A stretch of 40,910 bases of DNA from Planctomycetota bacterium (GTDB lineage Bacteria; Planctomycetota; B15-G4; JADJEK01). The position numbers and the translations under genes are program-made. The stretch is from assembly GCA_016213895.1 (NCBI GenBank), contig JACQZJ010000155.1, positions 12,273-53,182 of the forward strand. Reading direction: 5' to 3'. A model generated the notes under the pieces. That model had not been told where the DNA came from. It was given only the letters and a program-made list of their open reading frames with translations, and did not search any database. Positions within the stretch are counted from its first letter, which is position 1. Each line of letters begins with the position of its first letter. Below are positions 1 through 8,593 of this stretch, one piece after another.

Positions 1-1
1 G

Positions 2-1717
2 GGCCGCGCCGTCGCGGCGGACCCGCCGTTCGACGCCACGTTCCGCTTCCTGCCGCTACGCGACTTCCGCTCCGTGCCGGACGGGCGCGTGGTGGTGCTT
101 GCGCCGCACCCGGACGACGAGGTCATCGGCGCGGGCGGCGCCATCGCCCTGCACGCCGGCCGCGGCGACGAGGTCGTGGTCGTGCACTTGACCGACGGCG
201 CCGGCGGCGACCGCGAGGCGCGGCAAGGCGGCGCGATCGCGCGCGTGCGCCGCGAGGAGGCGCGCGCGGCCGGCCAGGTGCTCGGGGTCAGCCGCACCCT
301 GGGCCTCGACTTCCCGGACGGCGGCCTCAGGCCCGAGGGCGCCTTCCTGGCCGGGCTCTGCGCCCTGCTCGAGACCCTGCGCCCCCGCGTCCTCTACGTG
401 CCCTCACCCTTCGAGCACCACCCCGACCACCGCGCCGCCTACCTGCTCGCCGCCGCGGCGCTCGAGCATCTCGCGCCCGCGCCCGCGGTGTTCCTCTACG
501 AGGTGAACGAGCCGCAGCCGGCCGGGTTCCTTCTCGACGTCACGCCGGTGCTCGCGCTGAAGGACCAGGCGCTTTGCTGCTTCTCCAGCCAGCGCGCCTA
601 CCTGGACGTCGCCGCCAAGACGCTGCATGCCAACCGCGCGCGCACCGTGAACGTGGACCTGCCGGAGGTGGAGGCGGCCGAGGCGTACCTCGAGATCGAG
701 CCGGCGCGCATGCGCGAGTGGGTCGGCTTCGCGGCCGCGGCGCGCGCCTTCCGCGAGGGGGCCGCGCCGCGCGCCGCGCCTGATGCGGCGCTGGACCCGG
801 CGCGGCCGCGCGCGCCGGTCTCGGCGGTGATCGCCACCTGGAACAAGCGCGACGACCTGCGCGAGAACCTGCGCGCCCTCGAGCGCCAGACCATCCCGCC
901 CGCCGAGATCATCGTGGTCGACAACTGCTCGAAGGACGGCACCGCGGACATGATCCGCGAGGAGTTCCCGGAGGTGCGCCTGCTCTCCTCGTCGAGCGAT
1001 CAGACCGGCGCCTGCGAGACCTTCAACATGGGCTTCAAGGCGGCAACGCAGCCCTACGTGGCGATCATGGACGACGACGTGGTGGCGCCGCCTGCCTGGC
1101 TGGAGACGCTCGTCCGGCGCATGGAGCAGGAGCCGCCGAGCACGGCCATGATCTCCTCGAAGGTCGTCGAGCCGGGCATGCCGGACGAGTTCATCCGCTC
1201 GGAGCGCGTCAACCGCGAGCGCTACATGGCGACCTTCCGCGGCTGCGGCACGCTCGCCCGCAGCGAAGTGCTGCGGCGCGCCGGCTACTACGACGAGGTG
1301 TTCTTCATCTACGGCAACGAGCGCGACCTGGCGGCGCGCGTGCTCGGCCTGGGCTGCCGCATCCTGCAGCTCCCGGACGCGGAGATCTTCCACAAGACGC
1401 CCTTCGGCATGAAGGCCGGCCGGCGCTCCCTCTACTTCCACGTGCGCAATTTCTGGCTCTACGCCTTCAAGAACTGCTCCTGGCGGCAGATTCTGGCCGC
1501 GGCCTTCGCGCTCGGGCTGAAGGGGCTGGGGCGGAGGCGCGGCGGCCACGCCAGCGACGCCACCGGCACCATCGGCCTGGAGCGAAGCCTCAAGGACACG
1601 CGCGGCGGGCTGTGGATCGCCTGCCGGGCGACGTTCGCGGCCCTGCTCCTCTTGCCCCACTGCCTGAGGAACCGCAAGGTCTGTCGCGCGGACGACTTCG
1701 AGCCGCCGCTGGCCTAG
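2..1717 (+). CDS. PIG-L deacetylase / GT2 glycosyltransferase fusion (5' end outside window)
   Basis: A two-domain enzyme. The first part is a LmbE/PIG-L zinc-dependent N-acetylglucosaminyl deacetylase: it has LAPHPDDEVIG (H12, D14, D15 counted from the GTG at 74) and a later HHPDHRAAY that supplies a second metal histidine. From about residue 245 a family 2 glycosyltransferase begins, with ATWNKRDDL, the nucleotide-binding VVDNCSKDGT and a DDD metal motif near residue 333. The frame stays open from 74 back to base 2 and reads as plausible protein (ATFRFLPLRDFRS), so the true start probably lies left of the window. The next GT2 gene starts 22 bases downstream. The fusion suggests deacetylation of an amino sugar coupled to transfer, but the substrate is unknown. 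The domain calls are firm; the start is not. Confidence 0.85.
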   Translation, partial: GRAVAADPPFDATFRFLPLRDFRSVPDGRVVVLAPHPDDEVIGAGGAIALHAGRGDEVVVVHLTDGAGGDREARQGGAIARVRREEARAAGQVLGVSRTLGLDFPDGGLRPEGAFLAGLCALLETLRPRVLYVPSPFEHHPDHRAAYLLAAAALEHLAPAPAVFLYEVNEPQPAGFLLDVTPVLALKDQALCCFSSQRAYLDVAAKTLHANRARTVNVDLPEVEAAEAYLEIEPARMREWVGFAAAARAFREGAAPRAAPDAALDPARPRAPVSAVIATWNKRDDLRENLRALERQTIPPAEIIVVDNCSKDGTADMIREEFPEVRLLSSSSDQTGACETFNMGFKAATQPYVAIMDDDVVAPPAWLETLVRRMEQEPPSTAMISSKVVEPGMPDEFIRSERVNRERYMATFRGCGTLARSEVLRRAGYYDEVFFIYGNERDLAARVLGLGCRILQLPDAEIFHKTPFGMKAGRRSLYFHVRNFWLYAFKNCSWRQILAAAFALGLKGLGRRRGGHASDATGTIGLERSLKDTRGGLWIACRATFAALLLLPHCLRNRKVCRADDFEPPLA

Positions 1718-1739
1718 CGGCGCCGGACTGGGCCTCTTC

Positions 1740-2807
1740 ATGAGCGAGCCGATCACCGCAGCCGTGACCGCCTACAACGGGGAGAGCGACCTCGGGGACT
1801 GCCTGCGCGCGCTCCTCGCCCAGGAGGACGCGGCGTTCGCCGAGGTGATCGTGGTGGACAACGCCTCGACCGACGGCACCGCCGCGCTCGTGGCGCGCGA
1901 CTTCCCCGCGGTGCGCCTGATCCGCATGGAACGGAACGACGGTCCCTGCCCGGCGCGCAACCGCGCGCTCGAGGAGGCGCGCACGCGGCTGGTCTTCCAG
2001 GTCGACCACGACGTGGTGGTGCGGCCGGACTGCGTGCGGCAGCTCCGCGCCGCGCTGCTCGCGAGCGGCGACGTCGCGGTGGCCTCCCCGCGCGCCCTCG
2101 ACGCCGCTCATCCCGAGATCGTGCACTACGACGGCGGCTTCCATCACTACGCCGGGGTCCTGGCGCTGCGCCACTTCTTCCGGCCGCTCAGCGAGTGCTC
2201 CGCCGCGGACGCGGACGTGGACGCGTTCGTGTCGCTCGCCGCGCTCGTGGACCGCGACAAGCTCCTGGAGGTGGGGGGCTACGACCGGGAGTTCTTCATC
2301 CTCTTCGAGGACAGCGACCTGTCCTACCGCATCCGTTTGCGCGGCTATCGCATCCGCTCGGTGGCCGGCGCCCTGGTCGAGCACCGCTCCGGCACCGCGG
2401 GCATCTCCTTCCGCGGCGGGCCGGTCTATCCGGCGCGCCGACTCTTCCTGCACTCGCGCAACCGCTGGCTCTTGGTGCTGAAGTGCTACCGCGCGCGCAC
2501 GCTGCTCCTCGCCCTACCCGGGGTGCTCGTCCTGGGCGCCGCCTACGTGGTCTTCGCCTGGAGCCAGGGAGCGCTCAGGGACTACGTGCGGGCCAAGGCG
2601 TCGCTCATCGCCCTGCTGCCGCACGTGCGCGCGGAGCGGCGCAGGCTGAAGGCGCTCCGGCGCCTGCGCGACCGCGACCTGCTCGGCGCCCCGGACCTGA
2701 CCTTCTCGCCGCGCATCGAGCGCGGCACGGGCGGGACCCTGGCCGAGCGCCTGCTCTCGCGGCTCTTGCGCGCCTACTGGACGCTGATCCGGCCGCTCGC
2801 CGGCTGA
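1740..2807 (+). CDS. GT2 family glycosyltransferase with C-terminal membrane segment
   Basis: Family 2 glycosyltransferase of 355 residues. The GT-A fold shows TAYNGESDL near the N-terminus, VVDNASTDGT for nucleotide binding, and VDHDVVV as the DXD-type metal site near residue 87. A later FILFEDSDLSYR resembles the ED-containing acceptor and catalytic loop typical of this family. Near residue 260 the stretch LLLALPGVLVLGAAYVVF is hydrophobic enough to span or associate with the inner membrane. It follows the PIG-L/GT2 gene by 22 bases and precedes another GT2, so it is probably in the same operon. It probably adds a sugar to a surface glycan; donor and acceptor cannot be read from the sequence. 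Confidence 0.85.
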   Translation: MSEPITAAVTAYNGESDLGDCLRALLAQEDAAFAEVIVVDNASTDGTAALVARDFPAVRLIRMERNDGPCPARNRALEEARTRLVFQVDHDVVVRPDCVRQLRAALLASGDVAVASPRALDAAHPEIVHYDGGFHHYAGVLALRHFFRPLSECSAADADVDAFVSLAALVDRDKLLEVGGYDREFFILFEDSDLSYRIRLRGYRIRSVAGALVEHRSGTAGISFRGGPVYPARRLFLHSRNRWLLVLKCYRARTLLLALPGVLVLGAAYVVFAWSQGALRDYVRAKASLIALLPHVRAERRRLKALRRLRDRDLLGAPDLTFSPRIERGTGGTLAERLLSRLLRAYWTLIRPLAG

Positions 2808-2867
2808 AGGGCAGGGCGCCCGGCCGCGCGCCCTGGATTTGCGCGGGGCCGGGCCCAGGGCGTCGGC

Positions 2868-2873
2868 TACAAT
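2868..2873 (+). promoter_or_regulatory. Candidate -10 box for the GT2 gene at 2882
   Basis: TACAAT sits in GGCTACAATCC and ends 8 bases before the ATG at 2882. No convincing -35 is visible. If it is used, transcription would begin almost at the start codon and give a leaderless or near-leaderless mRNA. Similar elements precede several other genes here. Confidence 0.4.
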
Positions 2874-2881
2874 CCTGGTTG

Positions 2882-3835
2882 ATGGAGAGAACCACCGAGC
2901 CCGGTCCGACCGCTGGGACGGTCGCGGTCATCCTGAACTGGAACAGGGCGGACGACACCATTCGCTGCGTCGAGGCCCTGCTGCGATCGGCTCCGGCCGC
3001 GCCGCGAATCATCGTGGTGGACAACGGCTCCAGCCAGGGGTCGCGAGACAGCATCCGCGCCCGCTTCCCCGCCTTGCGCCTGATCGAGGCCGGGCAGAAC
3101 CTCGGCTTCGCCGGCGGCAGCAACCTCGGGATCAAGGCTGCTCTCGCGGCGGGCGCCGAGCGCGTGGTGCTGGTGAACAACGACGTCGAGGTCGATCCGC
3201 GGTGCATCGCCCGGCTCGAGGCCGCGCTGCGGGCGGGCAAGGAGGCGGGCGCGGCCGGACCGATCATCCTCACGGCGCAGAACCACCGCCGCATCTGGGG
3301 GGCCGGCGGCGTGCTCTCGCACCGCGAGAACATCACGCGCCTGCGCGGCTTCGGCCAGGCGCAGAACGGGCGCTTCCGCGAGGACGAGGACGTCGACTAC
3401 CTGCCGGGTTGCGTGCTCATGGTGCGGCGCGAGGTGTTCGAGAAGGTCGGGCTGCTCGAGGAGTCCTTCTTCTGCTACATGGAGGACGTGGACTTCGGGC
3501 GGCGCTTGCTCGACGCCGGCTACAGGAACCGCTTCGTCGCCGGCGCCATCGCCTACCACGACGCATCGTCCTCGACCGGCGGCGGCTACACGCCGGCGCG
3601 CAAGTACATGAACGCCGTCAACTCGGTGCACTTCCTGCGCCGCCACGGCACCTGGAAGGCCTGGCTGGGCTTCCTCCTCTTCGACATCCTCGGCCTGCCC
3701 GGCGCGTTCGCGGTCGCGACGATGCAGGGCCGGCCGCTCGCCGCGTTCGCCAAGATGCGCGGCATCATCGACGGGCTCAGGGGCGTGCGCGTGACGCCCG
3801 AGCGCGTCGCGCGCTACGTACGCTCATCGCGATGA
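2882..3835 (+). CDS. GT2 family glycosyltransferase (rhamnosyltransferase-like)
   Basis: Family 2 glycosyltransferase of 317 residues. It shows AVILNWNRADDT, IIVVDNGSSQGS, NLGFAGGSNLGI and the metal-site region LVNNDVEVDP, followed by FCYMEDVDFGRR, the ED motif of this group. The NWN and NNDV pattern is common in WbbL/RgpB-like rhamnosyltransferases, but that does not fix the sugar. The frame is open far upstream; ATG 2882 is chosen because conserved sequence begins there and a candidate -10 lies just before it. Its stop codon overlaps the next start (ATGA at 3832-3835), so the two genes are likely translationally coupled. Confidence 0.87.
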   Translation: MERTTEPGPTAGTVAVILNWNRADDTIRCVEALLRSAPAAPRIIVVDNGSSQGSRDSIRARFPALRLIEAGQNLGFAGGSNLGIKAALAAGAERVVLVNNDVEVDPRCIARLEAALRAGKEAGAAGPIILTAQNHRRIWGAGGVLSHRENITRLRGFGQAQNGRFREDEDVDYLPGCVLMVRREVFEKVGLLEESFFCYMEDVDFGRRLLDAGYRNRFVAGAIAYHDASSSTGGGYTPARKYMNAVNSVHFLRRHGTWKAWLGFLLFDILGLPGAFAVATMQGRPLAAFAKMRGIIDGLRGVRVTPERVARYVRSSR

Positions 3836-5235
3836 AACTGCTGCAGGTCCTGCACTTCTTCCTGCCGCGCCATTCGGCCGGGACGGAGGTGTACACGGAC
3901 GGCGTGGCGCGCACGCTGCGCGAGCGCGGGCACGAGGTGCACCTCTTCTTCACCGACAAGGTCCTGTCGGAGCCGAACTACCGCCTGGTGCAGCGCCGGC
4001 ACAAGGGGATGCAGTGCCACGTCGTGATCAACAACCTGCTCTACGGCTCTTTCGTCGAGACCTTCCTCAACGAACCGGTGGAGCAGGCCTTCGCCCGCGT
4101 CCTGGAGGAGGTGCGCCCGGACGCGGTGCATTTCCAGCATCTCATGCTGCTCTCCATGCGCCTGCCCGAGATCGCCGCCCGGCGCGGCATCCCGACGCTC
4201 TTGACGCTGCATGACTTCTGGCTCTACTGCGCGCGCTTCGGCCAGCTCATGGAGCGCGGCGAGAAGGTCTGCCCCGGACCGGCGCCGCGGCGCTGCGCCG
4301 CGTGCATCACCGATTTCAAGTTCGCGCAGTCGCCGCTCGAGAAGCGCGTGATCTCGGCCATCCGCTGGACCAAGGAGGTGGCCGGTTTCGACCTGGCGCC
4401 GGTGGTGGACGCGTGGCGCGGCAGCCGTCTGGCGGGCGCGGCGCGCCTCCTGCCGCGGCGAGCGCGCGCCGAGGCCGGCGCGAGCACGGCCGCGGCCGGG
4501 CTGGAGGACGGCTTCCGCCTGCGCGCGCGCGCGCTCGCGGACATGCTCCCGCACCTCGACCTCATCCTCTCGCCGTCCAACACGGTGCGCGATCTGGTGG
4601 TCTCCTTCGGCTTGCCGGCGGAGCGCGTGGAGGTGGTGCCCCTCGGCATCCAGGGAATCGACCTGCCCGGGCCGAGACCATCATTCGCGGGCCGGGACCC
4701 GGTGTTCGGCTTCATCGGCACCATCTCGCCGCACAAGGGCGTGCACGTGGCGGTGGAAGCCATGCGCTACTTGAAGGGCCGCGGCGAGCTGGTCATCTTC
4801 GGCCGTCCCGACTTCTACCCGTGGTACGTCTCGAGCCTGCGCCCCTGGACCGAGAAGCTGCCGATCCGCTTCGCGGGCTCCGTGCCGCGCGGCCGCATCG
4901 GCGAGGCCTTCGGCTCCATCGACGTGCTGGTCGTGCCGTCCATCTGGCTCGAGAACTTCCCGATCAGCATCCAGGAGGCGCGCGCGGCGCGCGTGCCGGT
5001 GGTGGCCTCGAACCTGGGCGGCATGGCCGAGGCGGTGAGCCACGGCGTGGACGGCCTGCTGTTCGCCGCCGGGGACGCGCAGGACCTGGCGCGCCAGCTC
5101 GCCACGCTCATCCGCGAGCCCGAGCGCATCGCGGCCATGGCGGAAAACGTCACGCCGCCCATCACGCTCGAGGAGCACGCCAGCGCGCTGGAGGAGCGCC
5201 TGGGGCGGCTGGTCGCGGCCCGGCGCGGGGCGTGA
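3832..5235 (+). CDS. GT4 family glycosyltransferase with four-cysteine insert
   Basis: GT-B fold glycosyltransferase of 467 residues. The N-terminal domain has HFFLPRHSAGTEVYTDGVA and VHFQHL. Next comes LHDFWLYC (C133) followed by three more cysteines in the spacing C-x13-C-x7-C-x2-C, which suggests a bound metal. The C-terminal donor domain begins at FGFIGTISPHKG, carries the EX7E motif in WLENFPISIQE, and has the NLGGMAEAV phosphate-binding region. This is a retaining, NDP-sugar-dependent transferase of the GT4 family. Its ATG overlaps the stop of the preceding GT2 by 4 bases. It ends the first glycan operon and converges on a PhzF-like gene. Confidence 0.88.
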   Translation: MKLLQVLHFFLPRHSAGTEVYTDGVARTLRERGHEVHLFFTDKVLSEPNYRLVQRRHKGMQCHVVINNLLYGSFVETFLNEPVEQAFARVLEEVRPDAVHFQHLMLLSMRLPEIAARRGIPTLLTLHDFWLYCARFGQLMERGEKVCPGPAPRRCAACITDFKFAQSPLEKRVISAIRWTKEVAGFDLAPVVDAWRGSRLAGAARLLPRRARAEAGASTAAAGLEDGFRLRARALADMLPHLDLILSPSNTVRDLVVSFGLPAERVEVVPLGIQGIDLPGPRPSFAGRDPVFGFIGTISPHKGVHVAVEAMRYLKGRGELVIFGRPDFYPWYVSSLRPWTEKLPIRFAGSVPRGRIGEAFGSIDVLVVPSIWLENFPISIQEARAARVPVVASNLGGMAEAVSHGVDGLLFAAGDAQDLARQLATLIREPERIAAMAENVTPPITLEEHASALEERLGRLVAARRGA

Positions 5236-5317
5236 GGCGGGCGCGGCTCGACCTCGGCCTCAGCGCGACTTCGCCCCGACCTGGATGAAGGCGCCGATCC
5301 GGCCGTTCCAGGGCCCA

Positions 5318-6121
5318 TCAGCGCGAATCCGGCTCGAGCAGCTCGCCGCGCCAGACCGTGACCGCCTGGCCCTTGAGCAGGACGCGCTCCCCGCGCACTT
5401 CGACGCCGACGACTCCGCCGCGCGCCGAGGCCTGGAAGCCGACCAGCTCGCGCTTCTCGAGCGACGCGGACCAGTAGGGGCCGAGGGCGCAGTGGGCCGA
5501 TCCGGTCACCGGGTCCTCGTTGACGCCGACCCGCGGCGCGAAGAAGCGCGAGACGAAGTCGAACTCCGGCGACGCGGAGCGGCTGGTGACGATGACGCCC
5601 CGCGCTTCGACCAGGCCGAGGGCGCCGAAGTCGGGACGTGCCTGGCGCACCGCTGCATCTCCCTCGACCTCCAGCAGGTAGTCGAAGCGATTCCTGCCGA
5701 CCCGGACGGGAGAGATGCCGACGGCCTCGACCAGGCCGCGCGGCGGCTCCGCCGCCTCGGCTGGCGTCGCGGGAAAGTCGAGGACGATCCGTCCGCCCTG
5801 CCGCTCGGCGGTGAGCACGCCGCTCCTCGTGAAAAAGCGCGCCGGCTGGTCCGCGGGGAGCTCGCCCGTCTCCCACAGCACGTGGGCCGAGGCCAAGGTG
5901 GCGTGTCCGCACAGTTCCACCTCGACCGCCGGCGGGAACCAGCGCAGGTCGTAGCCTCCGTCGCGCCGCACCAGGAACGCGGTCTCGGAGAGGTTCATCT
6001 CACGGGCGACGAGCTGCATCCAGCGCTCGTCCCGCGGCTCGGGCAGCAGCATGACCGCGGCCGGGTTGCCCGAGAAAGGCCTGGCGGTGAACGCATCGAC
6101 CTGGTGAATCGCGAGCCCCAT
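5318..6121 (-). CDS. PhzF family isomerase/epimerase
   Basis: PhzF-family protein of 267 residues, close to the usual 260-300. The start HQVDAFTARPFSGNPAAV is the family signature. E46 in NLSETAFL matches the catalytic glutamate of PhzF. ELCGHATLASAHVL and DPVTGSAHCALGPYW form the second half of the symmetric active site. The frame extends 34 residues upstream, but conservation begins at the ATG at 6121. In Pseudomonas PhzF isomerises an intermediate of phenazine synthesis; most homologues, like this one, lie outside phenazine clusters and have no known substrate. It converges on the GT4 gene and is divergent from the secreted protein at 6278. Confidence 0.9.
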   Translation of the reverse strand: MGLAIHQVDAFTARPFSGNPAAVMLLPEPRDERWMQLVAREMNLSETAFLVRRDGGYDLRWFPPAVEVELCGHATLASAHVLWETGELPADQPARFFTRSGVLTAERQGGRIVLDFPATPAEAAEPPRGLVEAVGISPVRVGRNRFDYLLEVEGDAAVRQARPDFGALGLVEARGVIVTSRSASPEFDFVSRFFAPRVGVNEDPVTGSAHCALGPYWSASLEKRELVGFQASARGGVVGVEVRGERVLLKGQAVTVWRGELLEPDSR

Positions 6122-6277
6122 GTCCGCCTCCGCTGCCTGCGGGTGCTCGTGAGCGGCGGCTTCAGTCTGCGGGATGGCGGCGGGATTGCCAGTCAGGAAC
6201 TCGCGAATCGGCGCCACCGGCATGCCGGGAAGCCGGTTGAGACGCCGAGGAAACCAGGAAGCCGAGAGGTGCGAGCC

Positions 6278-8509
6278 ATGCGCGGAACCGTCCTGCCGTC
6301 CTTCTTCCTTGTCGCCGCGGTCTGGCCGGGCGCGCTTTTCGCCCAGAACCTGCTGGCGAACCCCGGTTTCGAGACAGGAGGGGGGGCGCCCGCGGGATGG
6401 TCGACCTGGCCTCCTGCTCCTCCCGGCGTCGCCTACGTCTGGTCGAGCTTCGCCCCCTGCTCGGGCAGCCGGTGCGTCGAGATCTCCGCCGCCACGACTT
6501 CCCTCGGCATGTGGCGGCAGGAGCTGCCGGTGACGGGCGGAGCGCTCTACACCTACTCCGGGTGGATCGAGACCGAGAGCATCGCTTCAGGAGGCGAATG
6601 CACCTTGCAGGCGGTGTTCCGCAACAGCAGCAACGCCATCCTCGAGTTCGTCGACCTGGGCTCCCACGACGGCACGATCACGCCCTGGATGTTCGACTTC
6701 CCGCACGTGAAGCGGGTGCGGGCGCCGCAGGGCGCCGTCAAGGTCGAGGTGAATCTCTACCTCCAGGGTCCGGGAAAGGCGCGCTTTGACGACGTGTTTT
6801 TCGGGCCGTGCGAGACGGGGACCATCTTCGGCCACGCCAGCAACGGAGCCGGGCCCATCGCCGGCGCCGAGATCGAGCTGTGGGGAACCGATAGCAAGGT
6901 CTACTCCGACGCGAACGGCCTGTTCCTCGTCCCCGGCGTGCCGGACGCGTCCCCGCGCTGGAATCTGATCGTGAGGGCGCCCGGGTACCGGGACGCAACC
7001 CTGGGCGGTGTCGACGTGGCCGCGGGCGAGTCGGCGCAGGTCTGCGTCGTGCTGCGCCCTGGGACGAATCCTGCCGACACGAACATCTGCCTCAGGGCGG
7101 GACGGCTGCACCACGCCGCGCAGTCGGCGCCCGCGACGGTCGATCCGACCGCCGTCATCGACCCGAGCATCTACCCTTCTCATGTCCTGCCCTTCCTCGC
7201 CAGCGACCCGTACATCGACTCCGACTCGCTGGAGGTGCAGGCGGTCGCGCAGGAGATCCTGGCGGGCGTCCCTCCCAGCCAGGCCACGAACCTGCAGGCC
7301 GTGTCGCACGCCGCCTACTTGTGGATCGCGCGGAACATCGAGTACGACGTCGTCTATTCCACGCAGAACTACATCGATCCCACCTCGGGCATGTGGCAGA
7401 CGATCTCGGGCGAAGGCTGGTGCTGGGGGCGGAACTTCACCGACTGGCTGTACACGCCGTCCGAGATGCTGCGCGAGAAGCGCGGAATCTGCATCGAGCA
7501 CGGCCGGCTGGGAACGGCGATTCTGCGCGCCCTGGGCATCCCCGCGCGTCCCATGGTGGGGCACGCGACCATGTTCTGGGTCGAGCCCCCGTCCGGGCAG
7601 GGCTGGTGGACGGCGATGTCGACCAGCGGCGGGCGCGCCGCCTACCGCGATCACGGCGACACCGCGTCCGCCTACGGCACGCTTCAGCCGTCCGCCCTCC
7701 ATCACGCCGCGCTCGACGCCGGGCCGGTGATCCACTCCGACTGGGAGTGCGCGCGGCCCGGGCTCTGGCGCGAGATTCACCCGTGGGGCGAAGGCTACCC
7801 TGACACGCCGGCCGGCCAGGCCCAGGCGCTCGCCGACCTCGCCGCCTTCGCCGCCTCGGGCAGCGCGCCGCAGGGCGTGCCGCACGCTCCCGGCGCCGCG
7901 TACGAGATCTCCTACTCCGACGTCACCATCGACCTTCGCAACGTCGGCCGGCAGCGCTCCCTGACGGCGCGCTTCCCTTTCGCCATGACCACGGCGGTCG
8001 TCACCGACCTGGGGAACCACGCCTGGTGGAGCGACCACCACGAGTGCGTGACGGGAACGTGGATCACGACCGAGAGCAACAGCGTGGAGTCGCGGAACTG
8101 GCTCAACCTGGCAGTCGACCTGACCCCGGTTCTCGGCCTCCCCGAGCCCGAGACCTGCGACGTCAAAGCGAACGGAGCGGACGAGGGCATCACCGTCACG
8201 CCGGGCACCTGGGTCACGTTCACGGTCAGCCTCGACGCGGCGGGCGTCGCTCCCGGTCCCCAGGACTGGTGGATCACCATTGCTTCGCCTTTCGGCTGGT
8301 TCCACGCGATTGGCGTCAACCTCTGGCAGTACGGCGCGGCGCCGGTGTACCAGGGCGCGGCGTTCGACCTGCCGGTCGAGGTCCCGATCCTCGACGTCCC
8401 GTCGCTGCCGGCGGGCACGTACACGCTCTTCTTCAGCCTGGACGCCGCCGACGGCGTTCCCCAGGGCACTCACACGGATTCCGTGAGCGTGACGGTGGAG
8501 GGTCCCTGA
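6278..8509 (+). CDS. Secreted transglutaminase-like multidomain protein
   Basis: A 743-residue exported protein. Residues 1-22 form a signal peptide ending ALFAQ. Residues 24-178 begin NLLANPGFETGG and resemble a CBM4/9-type carbohydrate-binding beta-sandwich. Residues 181-260 look like a carboxypeptidase-regulatory (CarboxypepD_reg) domain, with SDANGLFLVPG and VRAPGYRDA. The transglutaminase-like core lies around 335-450: KRGICIEHGRLGTAILRALG gives the nucleophile C405, and GHATMFWVE probably gives H429, but the usual downstream aspartate is not obvious. The last 120 residues (VKANGADEGITVTPG to TDSVSVTVEG) form a further beta-sandwich. The protein may process peptides or cross-link material outside the cell. 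The start is preceded by GAGAGGTGCGAGCC. No partner gene is obvious. Confidence 0.82.
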   Translation: MRGTVLPSFFLVAAVWPGALFAQNLLANPGFETGGGAPAGWSTWPPAPPGVAYVWSSFAPCSGSRCVEISAATTSLGMWRQELPVTGGALYTYSGWIETESIASGGECTLQAVFRNSSNAILEFVDLGSHDGTITPWMFDFPHVKRVRAPQGAVKVEVNLYLQGPGKARFDDVFFGPCETGTIFGHASNGAGPIAGAEIELWGTDSKVYSDANGLFLVPGVPDASPRWNLIVRAPGYRDATLGGVDVAAGESAQVCVVLRPGTNPADTNICLRAGRLHHAAQSAPATVDPTAVIDPSIYPSHVLPFLASDPYIDSDSLEVQAVAQEILAGVPPSQATNLQAVSHAAYLWIARNIEYDVVYSTQNYIDPTSGMWQTISGEGWCWGRNFTDWLYTPSEMLREKRGICIEHGRLGTAILRALGIPARPMVGHATMFWVEPPSGQGWWTAMSTSGGRAAYRDHGDTASAYGTLQPSALHHAALDAGPVIHSDWECARPGLWREIHPWGEGYPDTPAGQAQALADLAAFAASGSAPQGVPHAPGAAYEISYSDVTIDLRNVGRQRSLTARFPFAMTTAVVTDLGNHAWWSDHHECVTGTWITTESNSVESRNWLNLAVDLTPVLGLPEPETCDVKANGADEGITVTPGTWVTFTVSLDAAGVAPGPQDWWITIASPFGWFHAIGVNLWQYGAAPVYQGAAFDLPVEVPILDVPSLPAGTYTLFFSLDAADGVPQGTHTDSVSVTVEGP

Positions 8510-8593
8510 CCGCGCGCGATCGGCGCTTGCGGCGCAAACGGGCCGCCCTTCCGGGCCGGCGGGGCGCTATCGTGACCTGCCGAGGCGGCCGGC

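Noticed and set aside
2195-2881. Long upstream extension of the GT2 gene starting at 2882
   Set aside because: The extension overlaps the preceding GT2 gene in another frame and reads as low-complexity sequence; conservation begins at ATG 2882.
6122-6223. Thirty-four-residue N-terminal extension of the PhzF-like protein
   Set aside because: PhzF proteins begin directly with the HQVDAF-like strand, which follows the ATG at 6121.
8568-8573. TATCGT as a -10 for the GT4 gene at 8594
   Set aside because: It fits poorly, has no TG extension and no -35; kept out of the promoter list.
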